DNA of 64,000 bases from Faecalicatena absiana (lineage in GTDB: Bacteria > Bacillota > Bacilli > Lactobacillales > Lactobacillaceae). Made by a program: the position numbers and the translations under genes. The notes beneath the pieces are model-generated. The model saw only the letters and a list, made by a program, of their open reading frames with translations, had not been told where the DNA came from and did not search any database. Position 1 is the stretch's first letter. Each line of letters begins with the position of its first letter. The stretch lies in NCBI GenBank assembly GCA_017309015.1, contig JAEDAG010000003.1:25417-89416 (forward strand), in the 5' to 3' direction. This document shows positions 1 to 8,605 of the stretch, one piece after another.

Positions 1-1029
1 CGTGATATTCACGTCCTTGAAGATCTGCCGCTTGCTGTGGCGGGTCACGTAGGCCAAGTCCTTGATGATCATCCCGTTGAAGCCGCCAACCTCATAGATG
101 TCAGCCTGCTGGACGTAGTTCAAAGCCTTCTGGGTGCGCTGCCACATTGGAACCGTGGACTTGACCTGGTTGAATTCGTTGAACAGGGTAACGACTGGCG
201 TGATAAAGTTGATCGCCAAGTCGACCATCATCACCAGGGTCCCGACCGCCAAGCGCCCCTTCATCATCAAGATCCCGCCAATCGTGCACGGAATGATGAA
301 GCAGAAAAGCTCGGCGGATGAATAGATCAGTTCCAGTGCCCAGGCCTGGGTCAGGGTCATGTTCCGCAGGGCATCCTCCATCCCCTGGGCCGCGCCGATG
401 GCCCGGGTCACGACATTGCTGCGGACGTTGTACAGGCGGGCGGATTGGGCCCCGTTAAGGGTATCAGACACGTACTGGGTGTAAATGGCGTTTTTTTCCG
501 TCCAAACCTTGGCCTTCTTGGTGATGATCCGGCTGGTCAGCATCTGCACGATTGCCGGCGCGATCGTGGCGACAATGAAGACCAGGGTCATTTCCCAAGA
601 ATTGTAAAAAGCAAACAGCAAGGAGCCGGCAAAGGTCAAGGACTGGTAGATGATGTCCAATTGTGCCGTCACCCGGTTGGTTTCGATCTGCTTGAGATCG
701 TTGGTCATAAAGCTCAGGCCGTCTTTGGTGTCCAGCGTGTTCTGGTCGACCAGGTAGCGCAGGTTGGCGCTCTTCAGGGCCATGTTGACGCTTCTGATGA
801 TGTTCATCTTGGTCGTTTCGTACAAGAAGTTGCTGCACATGAAGAGCAGCTGGCCCCCGGCCGTCAAAGCCGCGAAGCCGACCAGCCGCATGTAGTCGCC
901 TTTGCCTGACGAGGCAATGTTCAGCATGACTTTCAGCATGTAGGCAACGAACAAGACGTTGCAGGCCTTGATCGCTGACAAGAGCGTGAACAGCATGACT
1001 TGGCTCTTGCGCGCATATTTGAGACTCAT
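1..1029 (-). CDS. ABC exporter, permease/ATP-binding (partial, N-terminal part)
   Basis: Reading leftward from an ATG at 1029 the frame stays open for 343 codons and runs off the window edge, so only the N-terminal membrane domain is present. The translation begins MSLKYARKSQVMLFTLL and has several hydrophobic segments in the first ~290 residues with the long soluble helices typical of ABC exporter membrane domains. The last ~30 residues look like the first strand of an ATP-binding domain; Walker A would lie outside the window. A purine-rich ribosome binding site (AGAGGGGG) lies just upstream. It is divergent from the gene at 1169. The substrate (drug, lipid or peptide) cannot be told from this half. 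Confidence 0.85.
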   Translation of the reverse strand, partial: MSLKYARKSQVMLFTLLSAIKACNVLFVAYMLKVMLNIASSGKGDYMRLVGFAALTAGGQLLFMCSNFLYETTKMNIIRSVNMALKSANLRYLVDQNTLDTKDGLSFMTNDLKQIETNRVTAQLDIIYQSLTFAGSLLFAFYNSWEMTLVFIVATIAPAIVQMLTSRIITKKAKVWTEKNAIYTQYVSDTLNGAQSARLYNVRSNVVTRAIGAAQGMEDALRNMTLTQAWALELIYSSAELFCFIIPCTIGGILMMKGRLAVGTLVMMVDLAINFITPVVTLFNEFNQVKSTVPMWQRTQKALNYVQQADIYEVGGFNGMIIKDLAYVTRHSKRQIFKDVNIT

Positions 1030-1054
1030 AGCAAGTACCCCCTCTTTATAGTCC

Positions 1055-1098
1055 ATTATAGCAATCTTTCGATTTTTTCTGGAAAGCATTGCTATAAT
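1055..1098. promoter_or_regulatory. Divergent extended -10 promoters forming an inverted repeat
   Basis: An 11-bp sequence ATTATAGCAAT (1055-1065) is mirrored by ATTGCTATAAT (1088-1098). Each arm is an extended -10 box (TGCTATAAT), the left arm serving the ABC exporter and the right arm the gene at 1169. The arms are separated by 22 bp. No good -35 is visible for either. Confidence 0.6.
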
Positions 1099-1168
1099 TA
1101 AACTAAAACATAAGATTTTAAGCTGGTCCCAGCAGCTTAAAAGCACAAATAGAAATGAGGGACTTATC

Positions 1169-2233
1169 ATGAAACTTGTTGAAGTGCATACCAAGGCCGA
1201 CCAGCAGACTGACGGCTACTACTTGGGCTATCTGGTCTACCAGAATGACGCGGTGACCGTCCTGATTGCTTTAGATGATGACGCCAACGCCAGCGGCGTG
1301 ATGGTCCTGAACAACGATGACCTCTTGGGAGTCGTGGAAGAGTCGCCAAGCATCGCCTACGTCCAGCGCTTGATCGATGAAGGGCAGTCGCGCGACCCCT
1401 TTGACTTGATGCCGCGCAACCAGCAGCTTTTGAAGCGGCCCTTCAGTCAGCTCTACCAGGCAGCCGAAGCCGCCCTGCTTGAAGACATGCCCTTGACCAT
1501 CACCTTGAACAACGGCGAAGTCTACGGGGGCATCGTCATCCAGAGCACGCTCAGCGAAATCCGCATCCGCCAGATCAATGACGACTACAGCCTGGACCGG
1601 CTCTACCTGGCCGTGCCGACCAAGCAGATTTCCAGCCTAGAGATCAACGCCGCTTCCGGCAAGCTGTGGCAGGAGTGGTACGCGGCCCGCAAAAGCGAGC
1701 CGGCCTTTGACTACGGCTTGTGTGAGCTTTACCTGGACTGGGTGGACGACGACCGCTTCGGCGGCTGCCTGCTGGGCCACGTCATTGCCCAAAATGACCA
1801 CTACCTCCTTTTGGAAAGCGTCAGCAAGTACGGGCAGCTGGAGTCGATCTGCCTGGTCAACCGGGCCGACATCGTCCATGAAACCGATGCTTCTCCGGCC
1901 ATTGCCTACACCAACTACCTGATCAAGCGCAACCAGGAGCAGGGCCTGTTTGACCCCAACAACTTCTCCAAGCTGGCCAAGAGCCTGCACCACATCCCTA
2001 CCACGCGCGAGGTGATTCTGACCGCGGGCAAGCACCTGGTCAACATCGACGACTACGAGTACGACGGGGAAAACCTGGGCTACGTGACCCATACCGACGA
2101 ATATGGCTTCACGATCAAGGATGCCTTGACAGGCGAAGAGACCGACCACCCCTACCACAATGTCTGCACCATCGACCTGGCCAGCGTGGAACTGGAAAAA
2201 ATGCACGAGTACCTGGCCGCGCAGAAGCGCTGA
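1169..2233 (+). CDS. Conserved hypothetical protein with internal duplication
   Basis: A soluble 354-residue protein with no signal peptide or membrane segment and no family I recognise. The two halves are related. Residues ~16-85 (GYYLGYLVYQND ... PSIAYVQRLIDEGQ ... DPFD) align with ~195-265 (GGCLLGHVIAQND ... PAIAYTNYLIKRNQEQ ... FDPN). Each is followed by a second similar beta-rich segment (EVYGGIVIQSTLSEIRIR and NLGYVTHTDEYGFTIK). The protein is therefore a tandem duplicate of an alpha/beta plus small beta-barrel module. The start is supported by a GAGGGA sequence about 10 bases upstream. The neighbours give no functional hint. Confidence 0.8.
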   Translation: MKLVEVHTKADQQTDGYYLGYLVYQNDAVTVLIALDDDANASGVMVLNNDDLLGVVEESPSIAYVQRLIDEGQSRDPFDLMPRNQQLLKRPFSQLYQAAEAALLEDMPLTITLNNGEVYGGIVIQSTLSEIRIRQINDDYSLDRLYLAVPTKQISSLEINAASGKLWQEWYAARKSEPAFDYGLCELYLDWVDDDRFGGCLLGHVIAQNDHYLLLESVSKYGQLESICLVNRADIVHETDASPAIAYTNYLIKRNQEQGLFDPNNFSKLAKSLHHIPTTREVILTAGKHLVNIDDYEYDGENLGYVTHTDEYGFTIKDALTGEETDHPYHNVCTIDLASVELEKMHEYLAAQKR

Positions 2234-2284
2234 TTTAGCGGTAGAATTGGGAGGAAAGTTTTTTTAGAAAGTAGAGAAAACGTT

Positions 2285-3199
2285 ATGAAGCAAGGAACTA
2301 CGATTATCACGCTCGACAACGGCTACCACTTGTGGACCAATACCCAGGGCACGGGCACCATTCACCTGCTCTGCCTGCACGGGGGGCCAGGCGGCAACCA
2401 CGAATACTGGGAAGACACGGCTGAGCAGCTGCAGAAGCAGGGCCTGGACGTGCAAGTGCACATGTACGACCAATTGGGCTCGCTTTATTCAGACCAGCCC
2501 GACTACTCTGACCCGGAAGTAGCCAAGAAGTACTTGACCTACGAATACTTCCTGGATGAAGTCGAAGAAGTCCGCCAAAAGCTGGGCATCGACCAGTTCT
2601 ACCTGATCGGGCAAAGCTGGGGCGGGCTCTTGGTCCAGGAATACGCCGTCAAGTACGGCGACCACCTGAAGGGGGCCATCATCTCCTCCATGGTTGACGA
2701 CATCGACGAATACGTGGCTTCCGTCAACCGCCGCCGGCAAGAAGTCCTGCCGCAGACCGAAATCGACTTCATGCGCGAGTGCGAGGCCAAGAACGACTAC
2801 GCCAACCAGCGCTACCAAGACGACGTGCAGATTTTGAACATCAACTTCGTTGACCGCAAGCAGCCTTCCAAGCTCTACCACTTGAAGGATCTGGGCGGCA
2901 CCGCCGTCTACAACGCCTTCCAAGGCGACAACGAATTCGTCATCACGGGCAAGCTCAAGGACTGGCACTTCAGAAGCGAATTGCCAAAGATCAAGGTGCC
3001 AACCTTGCTCACCTTCGGCGAATGCGAAACCATGCCGCTGGACACGGCCAAAACCATGCAGAAGCTGATTCCGAACTCCCGCCTGGTAACCACGCCAAAC
3101 GGCGGTCACCACCACATGGTCGACAACCCGGACGTCTACTACAAGCACCTGGCCGACTTTATCAAAGAAGTCGAAGCCGGAACTTTCAAGGGCGAATAA
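2285..3199 (+). CDS. pepR: Proline iminopeptidase/prolinase-type S33 alpha/beta hydrolase
   Basis: A cytosolic serine aminopeptidase of family S33 that removes N-terminal proline or cleaves Pro-X dipeptides released from peptide uptake. The oxyanion motif HGGPGG is at residues 32-37, the nucleophile elbow GQSWGG at 109-114 (Ser111), and a C-terminal GGHHHM segment supplies the likely catalytic His. Length (304 aa) matches the lactobacillar PepR/PepPN group better than the shorter PepI of L. delbrueckii, from which it also differs in sequence. It appears to be a single-gene unit ended by a strong hairpin shared with efp. Assignment within S33 (PepR versus a second PepI) is by recall of the family. 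Confidence 0.8.
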   Translation: MKQGTTIITLDNGYHLWTNTQGTGTIHLLCLHGGPGGNHEYWEDTAEQLQKQGLDVQVHMYDQLGSLYSDQPDYSDPEVAKKYLTYEYFLDEVEEVRQKLGIDQFYLIGQSWGGLLVQEYAVKYGDHLKGAIISSMVDDIDEYVASVNRRRQEVLPQTEIDFMRECEAKNDYANQRYQDDVQILNINFVDRKQPSKLYHLKDLGGTAVYNAFQGDNEFVITGKLKDWHFRSELPKIKVPTLLTFGECETMPLDTAKTMQKLIPNSRLVTTPNGGHHHMVDNPDVYYKHLADFIKEVEAGTFKGE

Positions 3200-3200
3200 A

Positions 3201-3240
3201 GCAAAAATGCATCTCCATTGCTGGAGATGCATTTTTGCTT
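3201..3240. terminator. Bidirectional terminator
   Basis: A 16-bp perfect stem (3201-3216 with 3223-3238) has a 6-base loop, with A-rich and T-rich ends. It lies between the convergent peptidase and efp genes and can serve both. Confidence 0.85.
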
Positions 3241-3272
3241 CTTATTTTGCTTCTTATTTTTCGGATTGCTTT

Positions 3273-3830
3273 TTAAGCACGGCCCTTGTAAGCACCAGTT
3301 TCGGTGTTGATGACCAGTTCGTCGCCTTCGTTGATGAAGTCAGGAACGGTAACGACCAGGCCGGTTTCCATCGTAGCTGGCTTGCCGCCTGAAGCAGCCG
3401 TGGCACCCTTGATGCCTGGCTGGGTTTCCTTAACCTTCATGTTGACGGTGGCTGGCAGCTGAACGGCCAGCAATTCGCCTTCTTCAGTGAATTCCAGGAT
3501 GACTTCGATGTTTGGCATCAGGTACTTTACGTCGTCGCCAAGCTGGTCAGCTGAAATCGCGTATTGCTCGTAGGTTTCGCTGTCCATGAAGTTGTAGCTG
3601 TCGCCTTCAGCGTACAGGTACTGGGCGTTCTTCTTAACGACTTCTACCAGCTCGACCTTTTCGCTTGGCCGCATGGTCTTGTGGATGACTGAGCCGGCAC
3701 GAACGTCGCGCAGGTCCATCTGCATCACGGTGTTGCCCTTGCCTGGCTTGTGGTGGTTGGCTGACAGAACCAGCATCAGCTTGCCGTTTTCGTCAAAAAT
3801 CATGCCCTTTTTCAATTCAATAGCTTGCAT
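3273..3830 (-). CDS. efp: Translation elongation factor P
   Basis: EF-P binds between the ribosomal P and E sites and rescues ribosomes stalled on polyproline. The 185-residue product has the KOW-like N-domain with the tip loop HHKPGKGN, placing the conserved modifiable lysine at residue 31. Two OB-fold domains follow, ending in the typical FINEGDELVINTETGAYKGRA region. Length is standard. The start ATG at 3830 has AAGGAG 11 bases upstream, and an extended -10 box lies at 3872-3877, just beyond the end of coaA. Whether the tip lysine is modified cannot be told, because no modification gene lies nearby. Confidence 0.95.
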   Translation of the reverse strand: MQAIELKKGMIFDENGKLMLVLSANHHKPGKGNTVMQMDLRDVRAGSVIHKTMRPSEKVELVEVVKKNAQYLYAEGDSYNFMDSETYEQYAISADQLGDDVKYLMPNIEVILEFTEEGELLAVQLPATVNMKVKETQPGIKGATAASGGKPATMETGLVVTVPDFINEGDELVINTETGAYKGRA

Positions 3831-3871
3831 TAATTTTGCTCTCCTTAGTTCAAGTAAATGTGCTGTTTTTC

Positions 3872-3880
3872 ATTATAGCA
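3872..3880 (-). promoter_or_regulatory. efp promoter (extended -10)
   Basis: On the minus strand TGCTATAAT is present (TATAAT at 3872-3877). The box lies within 10 bases of the coaA stop codon, so efp can be transcribed independently of coaA. Confidence 0.6.
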
Positions 3881-3881
3881 T

Positions 3882-4799
3882 TTAATAACAGCGGAGGTAA
3901 ATTTTATCAATCAAATGTCCCTCAACCTTGTGCAGGATCAAGTTGGCCCGTTGCTTGGTCGGCGCAATGTACTGGCGCAGGTTGACCAGGTCGACCATCT
4001 GCCAGGTTTCTTCCGCCAGGCGCTCAGCCACGTCCAGGGGCCCATTGGCCAATTTGTAGTAGAAGTTGTTTGGGTCGTTCTTCTTCAGCTTCATGATCTT
4101 CTTAAAGCGCTGCATGTACCATTCCTCGATCAAGTCCTCGTCGGCATCGATGTAGATGGAGAAGTCGAAAAAGTCGGACGTCACGACCTGCCCGCTTTCC
4201 GGCAATTGCAGGGTATTGATCCCTTCGATGATCAAAATGTCCGGTTGCTCGATGTGCCCGTACTTGCCCGGCACGATGTCGCTCAGTTCCTGGGAATACA
4301 GGGGATAGACCACGTCAGCCTTCTTGCCGCTGGCCACGTCGCGCAAAAAATCGCTCAGCATCTGCATATTGTAGCTTTCCGGGAAGCCCTTGCGGGGCAT
4401 GAGCCCTCTTTGTTCCAGGATGGAGTTGGGGTAGATAAAGCCGTCCGTGGTCATCATTTGGGTCTGCAAATCCGGAAAGTAGCGCGTCAATAAGAGTTGC
4501 AGGAGGCGGGCCGTCGTTGACTTGCCCACGGCAACGGAGCCGGAAATCCCGATGATGTACGGGTGCACGATGGGATCGATGTGCAAAAAGCGCGCCCTTT
4601 TTTCACTGGCCTCTTTCTTGAAGCTGTAAGCCAGATGAATGTAATTCAGCAACGTTTCATAAATTTCATCAACGTCCTTGACGTCCAGCTCATCGCCCAG
4701 GGACTTGACCTGGGCCAGTTCCTCGTCAGTGACCTGGAGCTTGACGTGCGGGGTCAGCTTGGCCCATTCTTGCCGGTTAAATTCTGTGTAGTTTTGCAT
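3882..4799 (-). CDS. coaA: Type I pantothenate kinase
   Basis: Phosphorylates pantothenate to 4'-phosphopantothenate, the first and controlled step of coenzyme A synthesis, in the cytosol. The 305-residue protein has the CoaA P-loop GSVAVGKS at residues 87-94 and the conserved MMTTDGFIYPN and PRKGFPESY segments that follow it. The C-terminus (KVEGHLIDKIYLRCY) is also family-typical. A -10 TATAAT at 4831-4836 on the minus strand and an AAGGA about 12 bases before the ATG support the start. It is upstream of efp in the same direction, but efp has its own promoter. Confidence 0.95.
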   Translation of the reverse strand: MQNYTEFNRQEWAKLTPHVKLQVTDEELAQVKSLGDELDVKDVDEIYETLLNYIHLAYSFKKEASEKRARFLHIDPIVHPYIIGISGSVAVGKSTTARLLQLLLTRYFPDLQTQMMTTDGFIYPNSILEQRGLMPRKGFPESYNMQMLSDFLRDVASGKKADVVYPLYSQELSDIVPGKYGHIEQPDILIIEGINTLQLPESGQVVTSDFFDFSIYIDADEDLIEEWYMQRFKKIMKLKKNDPNNFYYKLANGPLDVAERLAEETWQMVDLVNLRQYIAPTKQRANLILHKVEGHLIDKIYLRCY

Positions 4800-4893
4800 T
4801 TTATATTTGTCCTTTTTCCGATCTTACACTATTATAAAGGAAAACGTTCACAAAACGCAAAAAGTGCTTTTGTAAAGAAAACAGGTGAAAATC

Positions 4894-5466
4894 ATGAAAA
4901 AAGTTATTCTGTTCGGTGACTCAATTTTCAATGCTTACGACGGCACCCGCGACACTGACCGCTTCGCGGCAGCCATGAGAAAACGCCTGGGGCCAGACTA
5001 CCAGGTGGAAAACATTTCCACAAGCGGGGCAACCGTCAATGACGTCCTGCCACGCGTAGACTCCCTGCCCAAGTGCGACATTCTGGTTGTGGAATACGGA
5101 ACCAACGACTCCTCCAAGGACTGGGGGATCAGCCTCTACGACTACCAAGAAGGGCTGGAAAGCCTGCTCAAGAAGGCCCAGAAGGTGACCGGGGCCGCCA
5201 ATACCCTGGTGCTGTCCCCGTCAATGCCGGACTTCAAGAACCCAAAGATCGCTTCTTCCTACTCCCTGGACGATTTGGACCAGTATTCTGAAGCCGCCCA
5301 GCGCGATGCCGGCAAGACCAACTCCTTCTTCTTTGACCTGACCCACAAGATGGAACGGCTGCAGGACCTGCCATCCTTCCTGACTGCTGACGGCCAGCAC
5401 TACAGCGAGAAAGGGATCTCCTGGCTGGCCGACGTGGTAGCCGGTGAAGTCTTAAAGATGGACTAA
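4894..5466 (+). CDS. SGNH/GDSL-type hydrolase
   Basis: A small cytosolic esterase/acylhydrolase of the SGNH superfamily, 190 residues. Block I GDS (FGDSIFNAYDG) carries the nucleophilic Ser near the N-terminus, block III is the GTND motif (EYGTNDSS), and block V is DGQHYSEKG with the catalytic Asp/His pair. No signal peptide is present. I chose ATG 4894 over the in-frame GTG at 4885 because AGGTG at 4883-4887 sits at a good distance from the ATG. The substrate is unknown; related lactic acid bacterial enzymes are annotated as lysophospholipase or carbohydrate esterase. It is divergent from coaA. Confidence 0.85.
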   Translation: MKKVILFGDSIFNAYDGTRDTDRFAAAMRKRLGPDYQVENISTSGATVNDVLPRVDSLPKCDILVVEYGTNDSSKDWGISLYDYQEGLESLLKKAQKVTGAANTLVLSPSMPDFKNPKIASSYSLDDLDQYSEAAQRDAGKTNSFFFDLTHKMERLQDLPSFLTADGQHYSEKGISWLADVVAGEVLKMD

Positions 5467-5566
5467 GGAAAAAGCAAGCCTAAAAGCAAGGCAAAATATA
5501 ATTTTTTCAGTATAATTTAGCTAGAAGAAGCTATTTCCCATAGTAGATGGAAATGAGGGGAGAATT

Positions 5567-6319
5567 ATGCGCAAACGCAGCAATATTACCTGGGGGATCA
5601 TCTTCCTGGCTGCCGCCTGCCTGGTGATCCTGAGTCAATTGGTTCCCGGCTTCAGCCGGATTTTCGTCTTTTCCTGGGGCCAGGTTTTCTGGCTAGTAAT
5701 CCTGGCCTGGGTCCTCTATAAATCACTCAAGGGCCGGGTCGCCTTCTTAAGCGTCCTGGCCGGCGGCTTCATCGTCATGATCTTTAGCGATGCCTTTGGC
5801 TGGTTCCACTGGACCGGCTACCTGACTTTGGGGCTGATCCTGCTGGCCATTGGGGTCCAGCTTCTGGACAAGCATGGCAGCCGCTATGAAAGCGACGATG
5901 AGTTCGTCTTTTCAGCAACCGACAGCGACGGTGACAAGGTCGACGTTGAGCCGGTCACCAGCCGGACCCGGTCCTCTTTGGATAAAGAGCGGGTCGCGAT
6001 CGACTTGGTCATGGGCCGGACCCGGCGGCGCCTGCACAGCCGCAACCTGCACAAGCTGTCAATCGACTGCGTGATGGGCCAGCTGTCCGTCTACCTCGAC
6101 GACGTCCAGCTTAAAGACAACGAGGCCAAGGTGGACTTGGACTGCTTCTGCGGGGAAGTCACCTTGTACGTGCCAAAGGAATGGCACGTTTCAGTCGACA
6201 TGCCCAGCTTTTTGGCCAGCCTGGAGACTTTCGGAGCTGAAGATGCCGCTCCTGATGCCCCAGTGCTCAAAGTAGACGGCGACACGGTCTTCAGCCGCGT
6301 CCGCATCGTCCGGGTATGA
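5567..6319 (+). CDS. LiaF-like membrane protein (cell-wall stress response family)
   Basis: A 250-residue protein with about four hydrophobic helices in the first ~105 residues. A charged linker and a C-terminal beta-rich domain follow (IDLVMGRTRRRL, VDLDCFCGEVTLYVPKEW). This arrangement matches the LiaF/VraT-related family that restrains LiaRS-type envelope-stress two-component systems in Firmicutes. No histidine kinase or response regulator lies beside it, so its partner is elsewhere or absent. The start has a strong GAGGGGAG site, and TATAAT at 5511-5516 is a likely -10 box. The gene ends at a bidirectional hairpin. Confidence 0.75.
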   Translation: MRKRSNITWGIIFLAAACLVILSQLVPGFSRIFVFSWGQVFWLVILAWVLYKSLKGRVAFLSVLAGGFIVMIFSDAFGWFHWTGYLTLGLILLAIGVQLLDKHGSRYESDDEFVFSATDSDGDKVDVEPVTSRTRSSLDKERVAIDLVMGRTRRRLHSRNLHKLSIDCVMGQLSVYLDDVQLKDNEAKVDLDCFCGEVTLYVPKEWHVSVDMPSFLASLETFGAEDAAPDAPVLKVDGDTVFSRVRIVRV

Positions 6320-6348
6320 CATGCCTGGGGAAAAACTCAAACGAATAT

Positions 6349-6390
6349 AAAAGGCTTCTAGAAGCGATAAAACTTCTGGAAGCCTTTTTA
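6349..6390. terminator. Bidirectional terminator
   Basis: An imperfect ~15-bp stem (aaaggcttctagaag with cttctggaagccttt) is followed by T residues. It separates the convergent liaF-like gene and the ABC importer operon. Confidence 0.8.
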
Positions 6391-6429
6391 TTCACAGCAG
6401 GGAGCTGCTGAAGCTCTCTTTTTGCATGC

Positions 6430-7263
6430 TTACTTTTGTAAATAGTTGGAATTGGTCCCAAACCACTTCTGGTTGATCTGCCGCAGCTTGCCGTTTTGCT
6501 GCAGGCGCTTCAGGGCCCAGTTGATCTTCTTTTGCAGGGTCTTGTCGCCCTTGCGCATCCCCACGGCAAACAAGTCTTCCGGCACGCCCTTGTTGATGAT
6601 GACCTGATAGGAGCTGGAATCAGCCTCGTGCTTGATGTAGTAGTCCGCGTAGGTTTCATCCAGCAGGATCCCCTGGATCCTTCCAGCATTCAAGTCCAAA
6701 AAGGCGCTGGGAATCGTATCGTACAAGACCTTGCTCTTGGCCTTAAGCGACTGCTGCTTGCCATCCAGCCAGATCTCCGCCGTTGACCCGCTTTGGGCCC
6801 CGACGACCTTGCCGGTCATCTGCTTGAAGGACTTGATCCCGCTGGCCTTCTTGACGACCAAGACCTGGCGGTTTCTTAAGTAGGCCTTGCTGAAATTGAC
6901 CTTCTTCTTCCGCTGGCTGGTCACGCTGTAGCCGTTCCACAAGACGTCGATCGTCCCGTTGCGCAGCTCGGTTTCCTTCATGGACCAGTCGATGGTCTGA
7001 AAGTCTGCCCGCAAGCCCAGTTCCTTAAGGACGGCCTTGGCCAGGTCGACGTCATAGCCGACCAGCTTCCCGTCCTTTTGGCGGAAGTCCATGGGCACGA
7101 AGGTGTCATCCAAGCCAATGATGACGCTCTTGCGCCGCTGGATCCGGGACCAGGTGTCCTTGGTATTGGCTTCTTTGGTCAGGTTGGAGCAGCCAGCCGC
7201 CACGAACAGGCTGACGGCCGCGGCCAAGATGACCAGCACTTTCTTCAGCTGCTTCATGCTCAT
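6430..7263 (-). CDS. Amino-acid ABC transporter substrate-binding lipoprotein
   Basis: Extracytoplasmic receptor of a polar amino-acid importer (SBP_bac_3 type), 277 residues. An N-terminal signal with lipobox VAAGC places the lipidated Cys at residue 25. The fold signatures VIIGLDDTFVPMDFR, GYDVDLAKAVLKELG and VGAQSGSTAE are typical of the family. Its ATG overlaps the stop of the ATPase gene by 4 bases, so the two are translationally coupled. It is the last gene of the permease-ATPase-receptor operon. The substrate may be histidine if the T-box specifier reading is right; cystine, glutamine and other polar amino acids remain possible. Confidence 0.9.
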   Translation of the reverse strand: MSMKQLKKVLVILAAAVSLFVAAGCSNLTKEANTKDTWSRIQRRKSVIIGLDDTFVPMDFRQKDGKLVGYDVDLAKAVLKELGLRADFQTIDWSMKETELRNGTIDVLWNGYSVTSQRKKKVNFSKAYLRNRQVLVVKKASGIKSFKQMTGKVVGAQSGSTAEIWLDGKQQSLKAKSKVLYDTIPSAFLDLNAGRIQGILLDETYADYYIKHEADSSSYQVIINKGVPEDLFAVGMRKGDKTLQKKINWALKRLQQNGKLRQINQKWFGTNSNYLQK

Positions 7264-7892
7264 CCCTCCAATGGCTTGACTTCAAAGACCCGGTCGGCCA
7301 CCTTTTTGGCAAAGTCCATGTCGTGGGTAATGATCAATTGGGTCAAGCCGGTTTCCTTAAAGCCTAAAATCAATTCCGCCACCTGGTCCCGCATGGCCGG
7401 GTCCAGGGCACTGGTCGGCTCGTCATAGCAGAGGATCTTGGGCTTCATGGCCAAGGCCCGGGCGATGGCCACCCGCTGCTTTTGCCCGCCTGAAAGCTGG
7501 TAAGGATACAGCTGGCTCTTGTCAGCCATCTCCAATTTGCCCAGCAGGTCCCGGGCTTCAGCTTCCGCGGTCGCCTTGTCTTCTTTCAAGGCCAATTGCG
7601 GGGCCAGGGTAATGTTGTCCAAAACGGACATGTTCGGAAACAGCTTGTAGTCCTGGAAGACGACCCCGATCGCGCCCCGCTCTTCGCCGCTAAGGTCGTA
7701 GCGCTCGCTGTCCAGCTGCATCTGTCCTTGGTCGGCCGTCTCCAAGCCGGCGATGATCCGCAAGAGGGTCGTCTTCCCGGCCCCAGAAGGACCAACGATC
7801 GTCAGGATCTGCCCGTCGTCCAGCTCGAGATTAACGTCTTTTAAAATCTGTCTTGGCCCAAAGCTCTTGGCCAAATTTTCAATCTTCAGCAT
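7260..7892 (-). CDS. Amino-acid ABC transporter ATP-binding protein
   Basis: Cytosolic ATPase subunit of the importer, 210 residues. Walker A GPSGAGKTT lies at residues ~34-42, the ABC signature LSGGQKQRVAIARAL near 133, Walker B ILCYDEPTSALDP near 155, and the switch His in IITHDMDF. It is somewhat shorter than the usual ~240 residues of the GlnQ/HisP group, ending soon after the switch region. A strong AGGAGG precedes the start. It sits between the permease and the lipoprotein receptor and overlaps the latter. Confidence 0.93.
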   Translation of the reverse strand: MLKIENLAKSFGPRQILKDVNLELDDGQILTIVGPSGAGKTTLLRIIAGLETADQGQMQLDSERYDLSGEERGAIGVVFQDYKLFPNMSVLDNITLAPQLALKEDKATAEAEARDLLGKLEMADKSQLYPYQLSGGQKQRVAIARALAMKPKILCYDEPTSALDPAMRDQVAELILGFKETGLTQLIITHDMDFAKKVADRVFEVKPLEG

Positions 7893-7905
7893 TGTTCAGT
7901 CCCTC

Positions 7906-8547
7906 CTATCTGTAGTAAGCGAAGTGTTTTTCCAAGCGGCGCAGAAGCAAAGTGCACAAGCCGATCAGGATCAGGTAGATCAGGCCAACCAGGACCAGCG
8001 GCACCAAAGTCACGTCTCTTGAGGTGGCCAGGTTGCCGGCCCGGAGCAAATCGCCCAAGCCGATCACGTAGACCAGGGATGAGTCCTTGACCAGGTTGAT
8101 CACTTCGTTGCCGATTGATGGCAAGACGATCTTAGTCACCTGGGGAATAATGATCTTGCGCAAGGTCTGCCCGTAAGTCAATTGCAGGACCTTGGCCGCT
8201 TCAAACTGCCCCCTGTCGACAGCCTGGTTGCCGCCACGGAAGATTTCCGCGAAGTAGGCTGCGTAGTTCATGACGAAGGCCACGAGCGCCGCCAGATAGC
8301 GCGGGAAGGTGATATGAATGATGGGCAAGCCATAGAAGACAAAGATCAGCTGCAAGAGCAGCGGCGTCCCCCGCATGATCCACACGTAAAAGTTGAGAAG
8401 CCATTTCAGAGGGGCAAAACGGCTGCTTAAGCCAAAGGAGACGATCATCCCCAGCGGGAGGGAGATGACCAGGGTCTCAAAGAAGATCTGCAAGGTCATG
8501 CCCGCTCCGCTGAAGAGCGATGGCAAAATTTCAAAAACGTATTTCAT
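7906..8547 (-). CDS. Amino-acid ABC transporter permease
   Basis: Membrane subunit of the His/Glu/Gln/Arg/opine family, 213 residues with about five membrane helices. It has the family's cytoplasmic coupling motif region (EAAKVLQLTYGQTLRKIIIPQ). I use the ATG at 8547; a GTG four codons upstream (8559) is also in frame and neither has an ideal ribosome binding site. It is the first gene of the operon and directly follows the T-box leader at 8606-8880. Confidence 0.9.
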   Translation of the reverse strand: MKYVFEILPSLFSGAGMTLQIFFETLVISLPLGMIVSFGLSSRFAPLKWLLNFYVWIMRGTPLLLQLIFVFYGLPIIHITFPRYLAALVAFVMNYAAYFAEIFRGGNQAVDRGQFEAAKVLQLTYGQTLRKIIIPQVTKIVLPSIGNEVINLVKDSSLVYVIGLGDLLRAGNLATSRDVTLVPLVLVGLIYLILIGLCTLLLRRLEKHFAYYR

Positions 8548-8605
8548 TCTTACCCACACTTTCTATTTCTGCTTAATCAATCTGTCGGCCGATTTTCTGA
8601 AAAAC

